Assembly: GCA_033980235.1 (NCBI GenBank) | Contig: CM067066.1 | Span: 28,495,976 to 28,559,975 of the forward strand | DNA: 64,000 nt | Direction: 5' to 3' | Source: Diadema setosum | Taxonomy: Eukaryota > Echinodermata > Echinoidea > Diadematoida > Diadematidae | Part shown: piece by piece, positions 46,501-61,500 of the stretch | How positions within the stretch are numbered: the first letter of the stretch is position 1 | Layout: each line of letters begins with the position of its first letter | The notes under the pieces: model-generated | Seen by the model: only the letters and a program-made list of their open reading frames with translations | The model's database searches: none | What the model was told of the DNA's origin: nothing | Program-made: the position numbers and the translations under genes

Positions 46501-49500
46501 GACTGAAACATCCAAAATTAAAGTAAAACAAAGCGATCATAATAAAGTGTGGGTCCCACACTTATTAGAATCACTCTGTTTTGGATATCTCAGCCATTTC
46601 GAAACCAATTTTCTTCAAATAAACGTTGAATTCCTCATGAAATTACATGCTCTTTCATATTTCAGAAGAGGTTTCTCATTATCTCACCAAAAAAATGTTA
46701 GAAACCTGAAATTAGGTCTCAACCAAAACTGTACGATCCCTTTAAATTTGAATGTATATCATACTTGTGAAGTATTTGTGAAGCATTTGTGTATTTCTGT
46801 GTTCTACAATACTTAGCTATGGGAATTTGAGTCTATGGTCTTAAGAACATGAAAGAGAAGCATGTTGATAGATTATCATCTCAGAAGGTGTTAGTTTAAT
46901 CTCGTTAAATCTTATCACTATCTCCACACACAAATGTTGTATTCCTGTTTCTATGACATTTGCTCCCTTGACAGTTGTTCCCATGAAATATCTGCACACT
47001 AAGCCAAACAAAAATTCTACCCACAAATTAACCCTAACCCTAATCCTCGCATCAATCTAAACCTAAAACCCTGTCATAATCCTAATCCTAACTCCAGTAC
47101 ATGGAGAAAATAAGACCAGAGTAACTGTTGCAGGAGCAAATATCGTGTCACATCGTATTTCATCATCAATGTACACTTGCATTTTGTATTAAATTTGTTA
47201 ATTGAATTTATAAAAGTAATATCCTGAATTATTTTCTGTAGGGGATATACTGCCCTTGATAATCTCTTTTAATGCAGAGATGATAAGCAGGAGTATTTGA
47301 GAGTAATTACTGTATACACCACCCTTTGGAATGTTTTTATTTTCACAAATTTTGCAAGTCGGATGCTATTCGCAAATTTGTCAACATGCGAAATTGTTAA
47401 CTCTGACCTTGACATGAATGTAAGGACAGAGTATAATGATTTGATGTCAGTAAACAGTTAAACATGATAATAGATGTATCATTTGTGAGTGTACCTTTAT
47501 TTTCCATCTTATGCAGAGTCTTCATAGCATGTCTACTTACTGCCTTTGTCAGCTGTCTGATAGTTTTTGGGGTAGCCCTTTATGTAACAGTAGCCTACTG
47601 GGTGAAACCATTGCTGTTGCATCCCAGCGAGTTGGAAGGTGAGTTATTTTAAGCAGTTTGGTTATGAGGGTAATATGCTAGATTAATGAGGTCCCCAAAT
47701 GCCTGGCATGTTTGTTTTATTATCATACCTCATTCTATGTATAGATACTCCACTGGGAAATGTGCTGTGTGTAATTTACTGTGTGGCTGCGTTGTGTTAA
47801 ATTTTAGTGAATAATCAAACGCTGTGCACTGCTGTGCATCAGGAGAACTATTTAACATATTATTAAAGCCATGTCAGTGACTTGAAGAGCTTGTTATGTG
47901 CACTTTGTTCATTTTCATTGACTATCAATAGACTTTTGTTTTCTTCTTGATTCATACAAAATAGAAAAAAAAAAGTTGTTTTTTTTTAATGTGTGGGATG
48001 GTCTGAAAACATTTCTTTTTATCAAAACTTTTGTTCAAATGTTCAACTTATGTACATTGCATCTAGATTTGAAGGTAAGAAAGGAAAATTTGTCTATTGA
48101 TATACCTGTGTGTATTTATATGCAAAGTTCTAAAATCACCATGGATGTTGTGTGAGATAAGGTTTTGTTTCTCTTTCATGTTGCATGTTTCAGCTCTTCG
48201 AGCCGACAAGCCCTTCTCGTGCCAAGTACCTACCCCGACTTCTGAGGCGAATGCAATTACTGTGCAAGTAGCTACCACACCGGCCACAGGGTGCAACTTT
48301 CACGAGAATCTCAGGGTCTTCAGGCCAGTGTCTGGTTCTTCGTTCATCGCTGTTATCATTGTTCTGGTCGTCCTCCTGTTCATTTCGCTGGTACTGCTTG
48401 GTCATCTCCTGTGCTTCCACATGTATTTAAGTAAGTCTGATAATCTTGCATTGTGTGAATGAAAAACTGTAAGTATTGAAAGAGTAGCCTTTTATCCATG
48501 CACTTGTAATTTCCACAGATTTTTTATTACACATGGATTTTGATACAGAAAAGTCCTAATATCAAATATTTCATGACGATCAATGAGCTACTATAGAGAT
48601 ATTCTGTGAGTCCTCTCTGTTTTTACCTGAGTACACTTGCAAGGCTGCCAGTTAATATAATTTTACAATATTCATTATATTTTTCATGATCAGATCTTTT
48701 CTTTTTTTTAAAGTGAAAAATGGTTTGTTTGTTTTGTGAAATTTGATTTAGCCTGCCTGGTGTGTTCATGTTTCCGATTTTTTAAACAAGAGCATGGCTT
48801 CTGCCTTCAAAACAGTTTTGCTATTGTATGTTTCCATATCTGCAGTGATATGTCCCAATTGCCATGAAGCAACAACCTTGAAGTACAAGTTGTAATCATG
48901 TGACAATATGATATTCCCCCTTCAGTGATGAATTTCATGAACTGTGTTTTTCTCATGACTAATGTGATGAGTTGCCTTCCGTGATATTCTGATCAAAGCT
49001 AGTCATTTTGATATTCAAATGTAAAGTCATTGGTTACTTATATTGTTCAAGGTTGAAGTCTCCATCTGTCGTGAAAATGGGTGCTTTAAACAGCAGTTTC
49101 GATGCGACGATACATAAAATCTAGGCAGGAAAAACTGAGCAGTGGAATTTGCCTGTAAGTTCGAGTTGTCTGGATTATTTTCATTTGGCCTGTTTCATAG
49201 AGTAGTTTTACCAGTGAGGATACACAACACAAGGCATTGGTAAGACCGTATTGAATCAAACAATTATCTTGCTGATAATTTGAGGCAAAGGTGGTATTCT
49301 GTTAGAATCCGAGTAATTAAATCATCTGAAAATTATACATTTTATCATGCCAATTTTCTATTTGGCTGAATTGCAGTTTCTCAAGGGCTCAGTACCTATG
49401 ATTACATCATGAAGCAGCGCAACGATGTGGAGGAGCAAATGTCAACAGCTAAATCCAAGGACAAGAAGTGTTGTGGCTGTTCTCATAGGGTGAGACTCTG

Positions 49501-52500
49501 CTTTTGATTCAAGTGTCTCGATCATTTGTTTAATGTCTGTGTATTGTGAATGTGAATTCAAGCAGACTCTGTGTTTGTATATGGAACCGGACAGTCTATA
49601 TCATGGACATGAGGCTTGGATATTGCCGGGGATCACTCTACATCTCTCAAAATACAACATGTAAGAGCAGTGTAGGTGTCTTGAAACAAATTGCATTGAT
49701 TGTACACTCCATCTATTAAGATGAGTAGAAGTGGTTTGCAGACTGCTGACAAATGTTACACATTTTGTTTTCAGTGTATTCTTGATATGTATATCTATAG
49801 AAAAGCTAGTAAGTGGAAGAAAGGAGTAGGTTATTAGAAATTCCCTATTCAAGTGTGAAGTACGAGGTGTGTTCCATTCTGTGTATTTTGTTTTTATTTT
49901 ATCGGTTAGGGAGGAAAAGTTGCCCCTGCCAAAGAAGGGACTGAAGACATAGAATTACAAAGTGCAAGAAAGTAAGTATGCATGAATGATACCGGTACTA
50001 CAAATGTTCTTCTTCATGTTTTATGTACCCATTTTAGTGTTCCATTCATCTGCACATTCTCGTGTAATGTAGCACTACCACTTTCTTTATAGCTTCTGTA
50101 TTTCCTTTGTGTTCTGTTTTGCTACGTTGCTACTTTGATTTTTCCCCCTCATCAAGTGTCTGTTACGTGGTATTTAAAGTATAGTATTGATATGCTTACA
50201 TGACCTTTCTACCCCAATCTTATTATATGTGGTTTGTAAGGAAATTTTGTTTCTTTTTTTTTTTTAGTGCAATTTTTTCGAACTGTTTGTTTTATTCAGG
50301 GTTGTTGAGTCATCAGTGGCTTAAAAAAAACAACAACAACATCAAAGCATATTCCAAAACTTTTGGTGTAGGGTTTGGTCATTCTGTCAGTTCAGATGCA
50401 GAATGTCATAAAAAGAAAATCAACATCAGGTAAAACTTCTTACATTCATGCAGTAATGTGGGAGGACACTGATATCAACTCTATGCAGTGTATAGTTGAG
50501 AGATCTATTCATGAAGATTTCTCTGCGCTCAATTCTTGTTATACAGGATATAAATGTGCTAGAAAAGAAAAAAATATGGGTTTGCTTATGGATGAGAGAC
50601 TTTCATAATACCCAAGATAACATGTTGTCTACAATGTGTTTTTAATACTGCAATGGGCAAATGTCTGGTAGAATTTTTTGTCTTGTTTTGTTATCACTTA
50701 GATGTAGCCGTCAAATTGGTCTCTGTTGGCTCATAAAGATATTACTTACCTTTTGCATCAATTGATTGGAGGTCACTCTAACAATTTGTCAGTGTGGAGG
50801 CTTCCCAAAAGAGCTGAGTGGGATAATTATGCGTGATGTGTTCTGCCTACCGTAGTGCAGCTCCAGGAAAGTGAGGTTGTCAAACTATTAACTAGAAAAG
50901 CACTCGGCGAGTGCAGACCCCCCCTCCAAGCCAGTAGCTCATTTCCACCCATGTATGACACACAAGCAGTTTCCCAAGAAAGAAGCCTTTTGTTTACATC
51001 ATCAGCTTCCAGCTGTGTGGCGCCATGCCCAAGCATAGCACACGCTTCAGTGTGCGTATGTGTAAACCTCCAGTACGCGCAGCTTGAATCCCCAAGTTTG
51101 TTGACCCCATATGCCAAAAGATTTTAAAAATCCTTCAAAACTCCATACAAATTCCTGGATCACTACCAAAATTTGATCATCTGCTTCTTGTGTCATTTTC
51201 GACTTTTCCTGCAAGTTTCATTAAAATCCGTCTACAACTTTTTGAGTTATTTTGCAAACAGACAAACCAAGGTCGATGATCACTTGACCTCCTCCTTCCT
51301 TGGTGGAGGTAATGATTTATCTCCACCATTTGTTTAGTTCCTTTCACTTAATGTAGGTAGCAGAACATGTGACCTTCAAAAAACTCCACCTCCCGCTTAA
51401 TTTACTGTTACACTCAGCCTATCTGAAGATGTAAATTTACTGTATGTGACGTGCATAACACCATAATCCATTGTTTGTAGCCCAGTAGGTAGTATTCCAT
51501 TCAAGATGTTATCAACTCCCCTTTCCCCATATGACTAACAGAAATGCTGCTTGCCTTGAAATAAACCTCACAAGTCATGTTTAGTAACATTTGCATGTTC
51601 TCTTGTTTTTCTTTCTTTTCCTTGTCAATCTTATACAATCTAATCTAACATATCATTGCTGTTCAATTTCCCTGATATGCTATGCATGTTAGTTTGCACT
51701 TTGCACCTTTCGCTCTTTCTCAGTGCACCTGCATGTGTGACAACTAACCAACTAGCTAGCGATGCACAAGCTCCTGACCCACCTTACTCGGGTGTCATGA
51801 GTGCTGAGGCCCTTATCCTGTAACATTGCTCTGTCTGCCTTCTTCAATCAACTAATATAAGCTTTTAGTAGGTATTCTTCCTCCTCTTCACAGACATCCG
51901 CTGAGACAAGTGTGGCAATATACAATACATGATATGTGTATAAGTATTTTCACGATTTGCTGTGCATGTGTTTCATACTCCTGTCATGATGTACAATTTT
52001 GCCAGAATGCATATTTGATGTTACTGTCAGACAATTTCAATTTGAAATTTAGTGTAGTACATTTGTATAAATTCCGTTTGTCAGCAGATAGTTTTTCTAG
52101 AAAGTTAAACAAACAAACAAACAAAAAAGAATTACACTGATTACCCACTGGTTATTCATTGTCAACCGTCGTTCCAGTGGGGAATGATGATATTGAACAC
52201 TTAATCACCAACCAAACATGTTATCCATGTATGTTGGCTACTTGTCAGGGTTTTTTTTTTTTTAAACTGGCTATATGAGAATAAACTGTGTACTGCCCGT
52301 AGGGCAGGCATGCCTAATTTTACCTTTTTTCTCCCTGGACGATGTCAAAAGACCTTATAAATGAGACTAATGTCAAATTTATGAACATTTCGACAACTTG
52401 AGAGATAGGTAATGTTTGTCAGAACTTCATAGGTGAACAATCAATCTCTCTACAGATTGCTAACGATTTTCTGTCAACCTCAGAAAATCATTTCATACAT

Positions 52501-55500
52501 GTTGTTGACATTAAATGGCAGAAGCTTGATCTAATCTGGAAATTATTTGAATAACTCATCGATTGATATTGAGAAGCTAATGAGATACAATAGTGTGTTG
52601 TTCTATACACAATAAGTATTTGTATCGATCATGCTACTTGTTCTCGGATGTCCAAACTGCCATTTCACAACTCATATGTACCTGTACCTTGTGACCTATT
52701 TACAATGTATATAGCAGTTACACATTTCTGATGTGGAAACATAGTTCTCATTTGCCTGCAGAACTGTTGATTTTTCTTCAGGAATAAACGTGTGTTAAGA
52801 TCAAAATACTTTTTCACCTTTGATCTTAAAATACTTGAGATCAACTCCTTATCCTGGCAAATCACATCAACCAGGCAAGTTTCTCGATAGACCCTATTGA
52901 TACATTGCAGGCAAATTCCAAATGTTGGAAGATAAATTTTGAGCCCTTTAGGAACTATGCTTTGGCTTTGCAAAAAAAAAAGAAGTAATAATGATAATAA
53001 ATAAATAAATGAATGAATGAATGAAAATGATAATAAAATTTTTTTATCTGTGACATGTTAAGTGTACAACACCTCTGTTCCACATGTTGCATTCATGTAG
53101 ATGCATGCTGTGTGTACTATTATCTTTATTCACTATGGTGAAGTTTTAATTATTTTTACCTGCTTTTCGACAGAGAATCAGGAGAAATTGGAATAGAAGC
53201 ATCAGTCACAAACAGCGTATCTGTAAGAGAGAGTGAAAGTGTTGACATCCCCAGAGAGACAGCAGTGGTGATCCACCAGGAGGGTAAAGAGTCAAAAACG
53301 AGTCGATCATCAGGCGTCAAGACAAAGGTGAGGGCCTGCTGCAAATATCTATTGCATGGAAGAATGATCACCTCTACAAATACAACTTAACCCTAACTAG
53401 GCCGGGGGGCCTCCAAGGCCTCTCAACATTTGGCGCGATATATCGCTATCGTGAAAAGCTATCGCCGCAATGTTTCATGACTTTTTTCTTTCGAGTCTCC
53501 CGCATCTTTTGACACCAAATTTGCTGTGCCCAGGCGCACGGTTCCGAAGTTGCGCATAAATAAGTATGTGCATGTCAGACCAAAAATTGCTCAAAAACGT
53601 GAATTCGTGTACAATTTCAATGCAAACTGTGCTTACAGTTAACTCTTAAACACCATATCACAAACATTTGTAAGTCTGCATCATGGGGTATTTTCAAAAT
53701 AGGGAAGACCAGGCGTCTGCTTGATCAATCATCAGCTGAGTGGCTCGTCCATGCCTTCGTTTCCTCCTATCTTGACTACTGCAACTCCCTCCTTGCCGGC
53801 CTCCCTCTTTCTCACATATCTCCTCTCCAACGTATCCAAAATTCAGCCGCTAGATTAGTCTCCCTTAGTAGGAGACATGACCATATATCTCCTGTTCTCC
53901 GCTCACTCCATTGGCTTCCAGTCCATTCCCGTATTGCTTTCAAGACCCTTCTTCTGACGTACAAAATCACACGTAATCTTGCACCCATATATCTTCAAAA
54001 CCTAGTCTCTCTCCGCTCCTCCTCTTCTGCCAGACCCCTCCGTTCATCTTCCTCTCTCCAATTACTTCATGGCCCACATACAAAAACCCGTTATGGTGAC
54101 CGAGCCTTCTCTTCCATTGCTCCCACTCTTTGGAATAAACTCCCTCTTTATATTCAGAATGCCTCATCTGTCGAATCATTTAAAATTCTTCTCAAAACTC
54201 ACCTGTTTAATCAGTTGTAATTTCTTTCTTTTTTTTTTTTCTGGAGGCGCACACAGTTATCAATTATTGTACCATTGCATCACATGTATTTTTCTTTTCT
54301 TTTCTTTTCTTTCTTCTTCTTTTGTTACTGTTAACGCTGATTTTGTTAATGCTATTGTGTTTTCTAGTCTGTTTGTATGAGTAGCAAAAGTGCGCTTAGA
54401 AACGTCAGTATGAAGCGCCATATTAATGCTATTATTATTATTATTATTATTACAGGCAAATTTCATAAAAGCATGGTTATTTGGGGGTTTTATTGATTAA
54501 AATCAATTGATGACATATTTTCTTGTTCCGAACAATGTTGCGGACAAATTTCATCAAAAAAACAATGAACAACTCAAAATAAAAAAAAACAAACAAAGAA
54601 ATACATAAGAAATTCAAAAAACAATAAAATACTTCAGAAATTTTTTCTGATTGCACAGTTTTTTTTCTCTTACATTTGCTAAGGACACTAAAAAGAATAT
54701 TTACACAAAAAATGTGCCTGTTTTGAGCTTTATTTAGTGATTTATACCAAATTGTCTGATTTCATGCATCGTTATGCATAAATTAGCATAATTTAGCATA
54801 AATGATAATTTCTTTAAAAATTAACTTCATGGTTGGGGGGGGGGGGGAGCCTGGGAGGCTACCCCCCCCCCCCCCCCCCCCCCCCCCAGCTCTATCATCT
54901 ACCTAAATAGCCCGGCCTAGTTAGGGTTAATAGACCTCCTTAGTAGTTCCTCCTTAGTTAATAGACCTCCACAAAGAAATCATGGCGGGATCGGTCATTT
55001 GCACATGCTGGACCTTACCTGTGGAATCAGTTGCCTCAAGCTATCCGTTACATTTCGAATGTTGACTCCTTTAAAGTTGCCCTCGAGACTCATTTGTTCG
55101 TAACCATTTTCCAGTATATTATGATTTTTTTTTTTTATTATCATTATTGTGTCATTCATTTTCATGTGCATGTTTGTGTAAGGATTTTTGTATTTCATAA
55201 GTTATTTCTTCTACTGCGCCTTGAGCACGTTAGCTATGTGGAATTGGCGCATTATAAGTACCCTGTATTATTATTATTATTATTAGCTCTAACAACATGT
55301 AGTTGTATGGGTCATAATGAGTTCCGTGCTGTTGTGTATAATATGATGCTGTACACCATACCCCTTGGTACCATCACACTCCTGTTTACAGCATTGTGTA
55401 GCGCCATCTTTTGTTGATAGAATGTACACTTACACATTGCTCTTTTATATGGGAGCTTAATTTTAGCAATTGGTGATAACTATTCCAATGCCAATACAGT

Positions 55501-58500
55501 ACTGTTGTGATGTGTTTAGTGTAATTACTGCAATAATAGTGATAAAATTTATATTTATTTTTTTTTTTATAATCATTTAGTGAATGATAATTAATATGGA
55601 AAAAGTTAGACTAGCTCAATTGATCACTTTGTGCAATAACTGGCAGGTAATTTCTGATCTATGCTTACCATGTATATCATTGATTATAATGCAAAAAAAA
55701 AAAGTTTGCCAAAGTTACAGGGATTTGAGGGAATGTGACAGAAGTGCACACACGAACTATAGCATTACTTTATTATAAATGACAGAAATTGACACTTTGA
55801 AACCTATTTCTCACACTGAACAGAATTCAATTTCCCATTTACTTCGACAGACCCAAGATCAGTTATTAAAAAGGAATTCATAAGAGTTTTTATTTTGTTT
55901 TGTTGTGTTCATAAGTGCTACAAAACCTCTTGCATAAACCACTAGAAATTGCTCTGAATACATTTTTTAGTGGATGTACTTTCAAGGTTATTTATGGTAG
56001 AGAGAGGGGCTGGGTGGGGGCTAGTTTTTACATAACAACAACCAAAAGCTAGTTGCAATGAAAACATCTCGACGGAAGAATTTCATGAATTTGAATAACC
56101 AGAAGCTAGCATGAAAGTAAAAGCATTACAAATATTTTTACTTGCCATATGGTCCAGTAATTAATGTCCTGATTCCGCAGAATTAAAAACACATGAAATT
56201 CATCTTGCCTGTCAGAGTGTGAAAAATTACTCACGTCAAAATATCCACCTTTACCGTAGTGCATGTGTGGAGATGAATATGACTTATCTGAGCTTGGTTT
56301 TATACCATTGGTATTCTTTTGATTTGAATGTGTCTGATATGGAGGATGAATTCTAATGAACCATGTTCTATTGGATAAACACAGTCAAATTGCTACAGAT
56401 GTGAAATGTACTGTTTCAAATTTTGTTTTGGTCATATGTAAGAAGTAATAAAATCACTCCTATGTACTCAACACCACCCAGCATTAAATTCAGTTACCAG
56501 GGTACATGAATTTTGAAAAAAAAAAAATTAAAGAGGAATCAAGAATATGTTGATAATGGCACTGGATACATATTATGTAGGTTGCCACCCAAAGACCTAC
56601 ATTGTGCATTGTAGTTCAAATGCTGAGGTACTTTATGTTTGTTCAAGACTACATAAACCACTCACTTTTCTCTCACATATCAGTGTACACCTTTAATAGT
56701 GATACAAAATGGTCCAACTCATTGAACATTCTACTTAAAGATTTTGTATTTTGCATTCTGATTGTATGAAAAGTAGCTTCTTTGTTAATGCTACATGCCA
56801 CCAAGATATCCATAACTTAAAATCGCTCAACCACCCACTTTGCTGTTACTCTTAAAATTCATTGCGAGGGATATTATAAAACAATTACATGGCCATTGTT
56901 CGAAGTTCTGGTTAAACTACGTGCCCTAAAAAAATAGTACTATTGAAGTCACCTCATGCACGTAATTTAAAAACCAGAACCTCTCGGGCCTGGTATATTT
57001 GTATACCCGGTACTATATTGCACAATGTGTTTATGGCAGTACTGTAGTTGGTGTCAGCATTATAGCCTGCACAGTGCACTTGATACTGTAGTTGCCCTTG
57101 TCTGTCAACAAGGAAACGTGTAGGAGTTGATTGATTGCTACTGAAAAAATACAATCAAAAGTAGTACTGGCAGTTTGTGTTGGCAGAATGTATTGGTTGC
57201 ATCAAACCACAATGAGCTGTGACAAACCATTCAAGTTGGTGGTAACTTCTTTTAATAACAATCAAGAATCTCCTTAATTAACTTCACTACATAATCAGAG
57301 TGTTTTACAAAGACAAGTAGAAGACACCATGATAGTAACACCCCTTATGTGAAGAACAATTTTATATTGATTTGTATTTTTTTTGGGGGGGGGGGGGGGG
57401 TGGGGTGGTCGTGAAAAACTAAATCTTACTAATCATGGCTTACATTGGTAGCCAGTGTGGTAGACATATCAGAATAGTTTGCTACGTGTTATAGAACCGT
57501 GATATATGCCAGATTATATGCCAAAGGAACTCAACACATTGAGTGGAAGCAGTGGTTAAACTCCTTGGGAATTTTTAGTCTTGTTATAAGAAGATAATAG
57601 GTTGTCATTTTTATTTCTTATGTGTTTTGTTGTTTTCCAATTTTCTTCTGTATTTCTTTTATTTTCTCAACCTTTTTCGGCTGTATATAATATGTCTATG
57701 TGCTAGAGGGTGTGCATGTGTGTGTGGATGTGTGTTTGTGTATGTGGTATTTGTTTTACACTATGTGACAAAGTTATGATACTTTGTAGAAAATATTTAC
57801 ATAACAAAAGAAAAGTTTTTGATTCTGGCGATACACAGTCATGTAGAAATAGCGAAATTTCAGCGACTTGTGTTCGGTTAGTGTAATTTGACACCGGTAC
57901 CATAGGTCCAATTACCATAAATTTGGTATCAAAATGTGCAGAAAGGATCAGAGAGAACAGTTGTGGAATTTCTTTTCGAAATACTATAAAGGCATTAGGA
58001 AGCACCAACAAAAATTCAACAGGGGGGGGGGGGGGGTGGGGGTGGGGGGGAGGGGCGAGGAGGCATAATATTAGGGTCAAATGAAATTCAATTGACTCCT
58101 TCATTGTACAAAACTTCAACTGGCAGTGTAAACTCAAATTTACCACATGCATACTTCATGCTATCACAAAAACTAAAGGGAAGAAACAATTTGATAATTA
58201 CTGAATTTTAATACCTTGTCTGAAAAGGAAAAAACAATGTGAAGGCGTGAATCCATATTTGTGACCAAATACTGAGATATGCCTTAAATTGTTGATACAT
58301 AGTGCCATCATTTATGGGTTCACCCCCTCCAGTCAACATGCACAGGGGTATATATAAAGAAGGCCTAAAACATCTTGTGATACAGTTGCCTCTGCCAAGA
58401 ATGTTTGCTCTCTATACATGTGCAATACTTACTTTATCTTCGCTAAGAAACCAACAGCTGCATTGAAGCTTCATGAGACTGCATGCTATGTAGCACTTTT

Positions 58501-61500
58501 GATTTGCCAAAATACATTGTGCCTTATCCTAGCTTTGTTTCTCTGCTAACATTATTCTGTGAGACCTTATGAACTTTGCATACTTCTACCGAGTTATGTA
58601 TAGTGTGAATAATGGATACCATGTCTTTTTCTTTTTTCTTTTCTATTTGAGCTGGGTGCACACTTAGTGTAAAACCATGTTTTCAAAAGACATCTCTGTT
58701 GGCTTTGTTAAAGCTGGACTACCAGTGATCTCATTTCTTTTGTCGGGACAGCCTTTATGGTGTTGTATATTGCAGTTATATTGTCCCAAGAAACAGATGC
58801 TCTGTAGTTCTGTATTGAGTTTGAATTCAAATATATTTCATTTCCTTACAAGAGACTGTTTTTTTAATGATTTTTATTTAAACATTGAAGAATGCAATAA
58901 TAAAGTGCAACATTTCATTAATTGTTTGATTTATAAAACAAATGAATTATTGTGTAAAAATGGGTAGAAAATAGATGACATAATCATCCGCAGTACTAGA
59001 AAAAAATCGTATAAAAAGTATTGAAGTGTTCGAACAAGTGAAACTTAAGTACAAGTAAAGGAATAATGACACACATAGGTATAAGTCAAACTGACTTAGA
59101 AATCCTTTGCATGACATATGGAATAACTTGCTTAAACTTGCAGAGAAGAGTAGGAAATTAATAGCCAATTTTGAACAGATTAAAATGCCTGTGAAACAAA
59201 ATGAGTATATGAATATTTATGGTAGTGTACATATTGTATAGTGTCACTGTTGCACTGGTAAGCACTGTCAGAGGAGCACTTTGTTTGTGCACTGTTTGGC
59301 ATTTTGTTCCACATCTTTTAACCAAGATGAGACAGACCACTCCTTGAAATTTGTGCTAGGTTTGGATACATTTAGAGTAGAATCATTTATCTTTATCCAT
59401 ACATTTTTCGCCCCCCTCATCCCCCTCTCTCTCTTTCTCGTTGTCTCCTGCCCTCATTGACACTCCTGAATGTAGAAAAAGAAAAAGAAGAAATTTTTGC
59501 CGAGGGCCCTCCCACCTCCACCTTCCCTGCTCATCAGCCAGCAGCAGACGGGCAATCTCCATGCCACCACCGTCATCTCCCAGGCCGGCTCCTCCCCCGT
59601 CACATCCCCCATCGTGGAGGAGACCTGGCTCTACCCCAACGGGATGGGAGTCGGGGGAGGCCTGTCGCAGGCACCGACCGAGACCTACATCGAGCAGCAC
59701 ATTGTGCGGCGTTTCAGCATACCTTCTTCGATGCAGCCGGGGGCAGGGGTTGCCCCAGTGCCCTACCCTATCCACAGTGAGTAGACATGGATTCATTCTT
59801 TTGATACATATTCATGGTTTTTATGCCTCCGCCACGAAGTGGTGCCGGAGGCATTATGTTTTCGGGTTGTCCGTCCGTCTATACGTACGTCCGTACGTCC
59901 GTCCGCTTTCGTTTACGCGATAACTTGAGTAATATTGACTGGAATTTTACCAAACTTGGTCCAAGTATAAAGTATGATGGGGCAATTATTTGATTAGATT
60001 TTGGGTGAAATCGGCCGAAGGTCAAAGGTCAAGGTCAAATCATGAAATTGTATCCATTTACGTGATAACTCAAGACTGGATCTAGCAAATTTCACCAAAC
60101 TTTGTCAGAGGATGATGTATGATGGAGCAATTACTTGATTAGTTTTTTAGTGAAATCGGACAGAGGTCAAAGGTCAAAGATCAAGGTAAAATCCTAAAAT
60201 TTATCTCTTTATGTGATAACTCAAAACTGGATGAAGCAGCTTTCACCAAACTTGGTCCAAGGATGATGTATGATGGGACAATTAGTTAAGTAGATTTTTA
60301 GGGACATTGGCAAGAGGTCAAAGGTCAAAAGGTCAAGGTCAAATGCTAAAAATGTTGCTATTTCCCCCATATCTATGCAATGCCTAAAGGTATTTCCTTG
60401 AAACTTAGTGTAGACATGTACTACTGCATAAAGATTCTCCAGAGAGAGTTTCATGTCATAAGGTCAAAGGTCAAAGGTCAAAGTTTAGGTGAAAATGTTG
60501 CAATATCACTTTTCTCGCAAATGGTTCAATGTATCTTCATGGAACTTGGTACATATGCATTTACTGACTGGCAGGGATTATCTAGGGAATTTAGGGGTCA
60601 TGGGTCAATAGTCAGGGGGTTAAAGGTCAAGGTCAACTCCTCAAAATTTTACTATTTCCCTCATATACTAGTATATGCAATGCTTGCATTATTAGTTTAA
60701 AAACTTAATATATACATGCATTACCTAATGGAGATTCTCTGGGAAATTTCCAGCCAGAAAGTCAAAGGTTAAGGGTCAAAGGCCAGGTTTCAATGCCCCC
60801 CAAATAATCTATTTTGTACTGTAATTACACTCTTTCTTCATACCTTGGAAATTACTCAATGCATAAACTTATAAAAGGGTCCGTCAGAAGTCAAGTAAAA
60901 ATTCTCAATTCCCTAAATATGTGTACCTGCACTCTTAGACAGTCATAGCAAACCCAGTTCAAGGAAAGTGAACATTCAAGATATTTCTGACAAACCTGTC
61001 ATTTCAGTATTTTGCCAGTTATGTGAAACTGTCATCACACATTGTGAAGACATTTTACTATACACCTATTTGGAGAATCATGCATTATGGCGGAGGCATC
61101 AGTAGCCATAGCGACATTTCTAGTTTTTTTCTATTTTCTGCCATTTCTTGAGAGATTTCCATCCCAAAATTAATGTGGCACCTATTTAAGAGCCAACTTT
61201 GAAAGTGAGTGCCATATGCAATTCGTTGGTGGTTGAAATTTGATTTTGGCCCAGATTTTGTCCTACTTTCAGCAAGTTTTTACACATATACTTAGGCTCG
61301 CAAATGAATAGAGTGCTGTTTCATGTAGGGACTTGAAATAGTGCCAGGAAAATAGTGTGATTTCAACATGGTATTTCTTCATCTCTTTTCATCAAGTTGA
61401 GGATGGTGCTTTAGAAATATGAAAAGGTAGCTTTAAAATCAAAATATGATCCTGACCACCATCAGTTTTTATGTTAAAAGTCATCTTATTTGATATTAAT

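Noticed and set aside
48190..48420. 76-codon - strand frame
   Set aside because: Antisense to ZDHHC exon 5, whose + frame encodes TM4 and HLLCFH.
59441..59923. Long overlapping frames on both strands around 59383-59923
   Set aside because: Only the frame starting at 59476 fits the splice phases of ZDHHC; the others result from GC-rich third positions.
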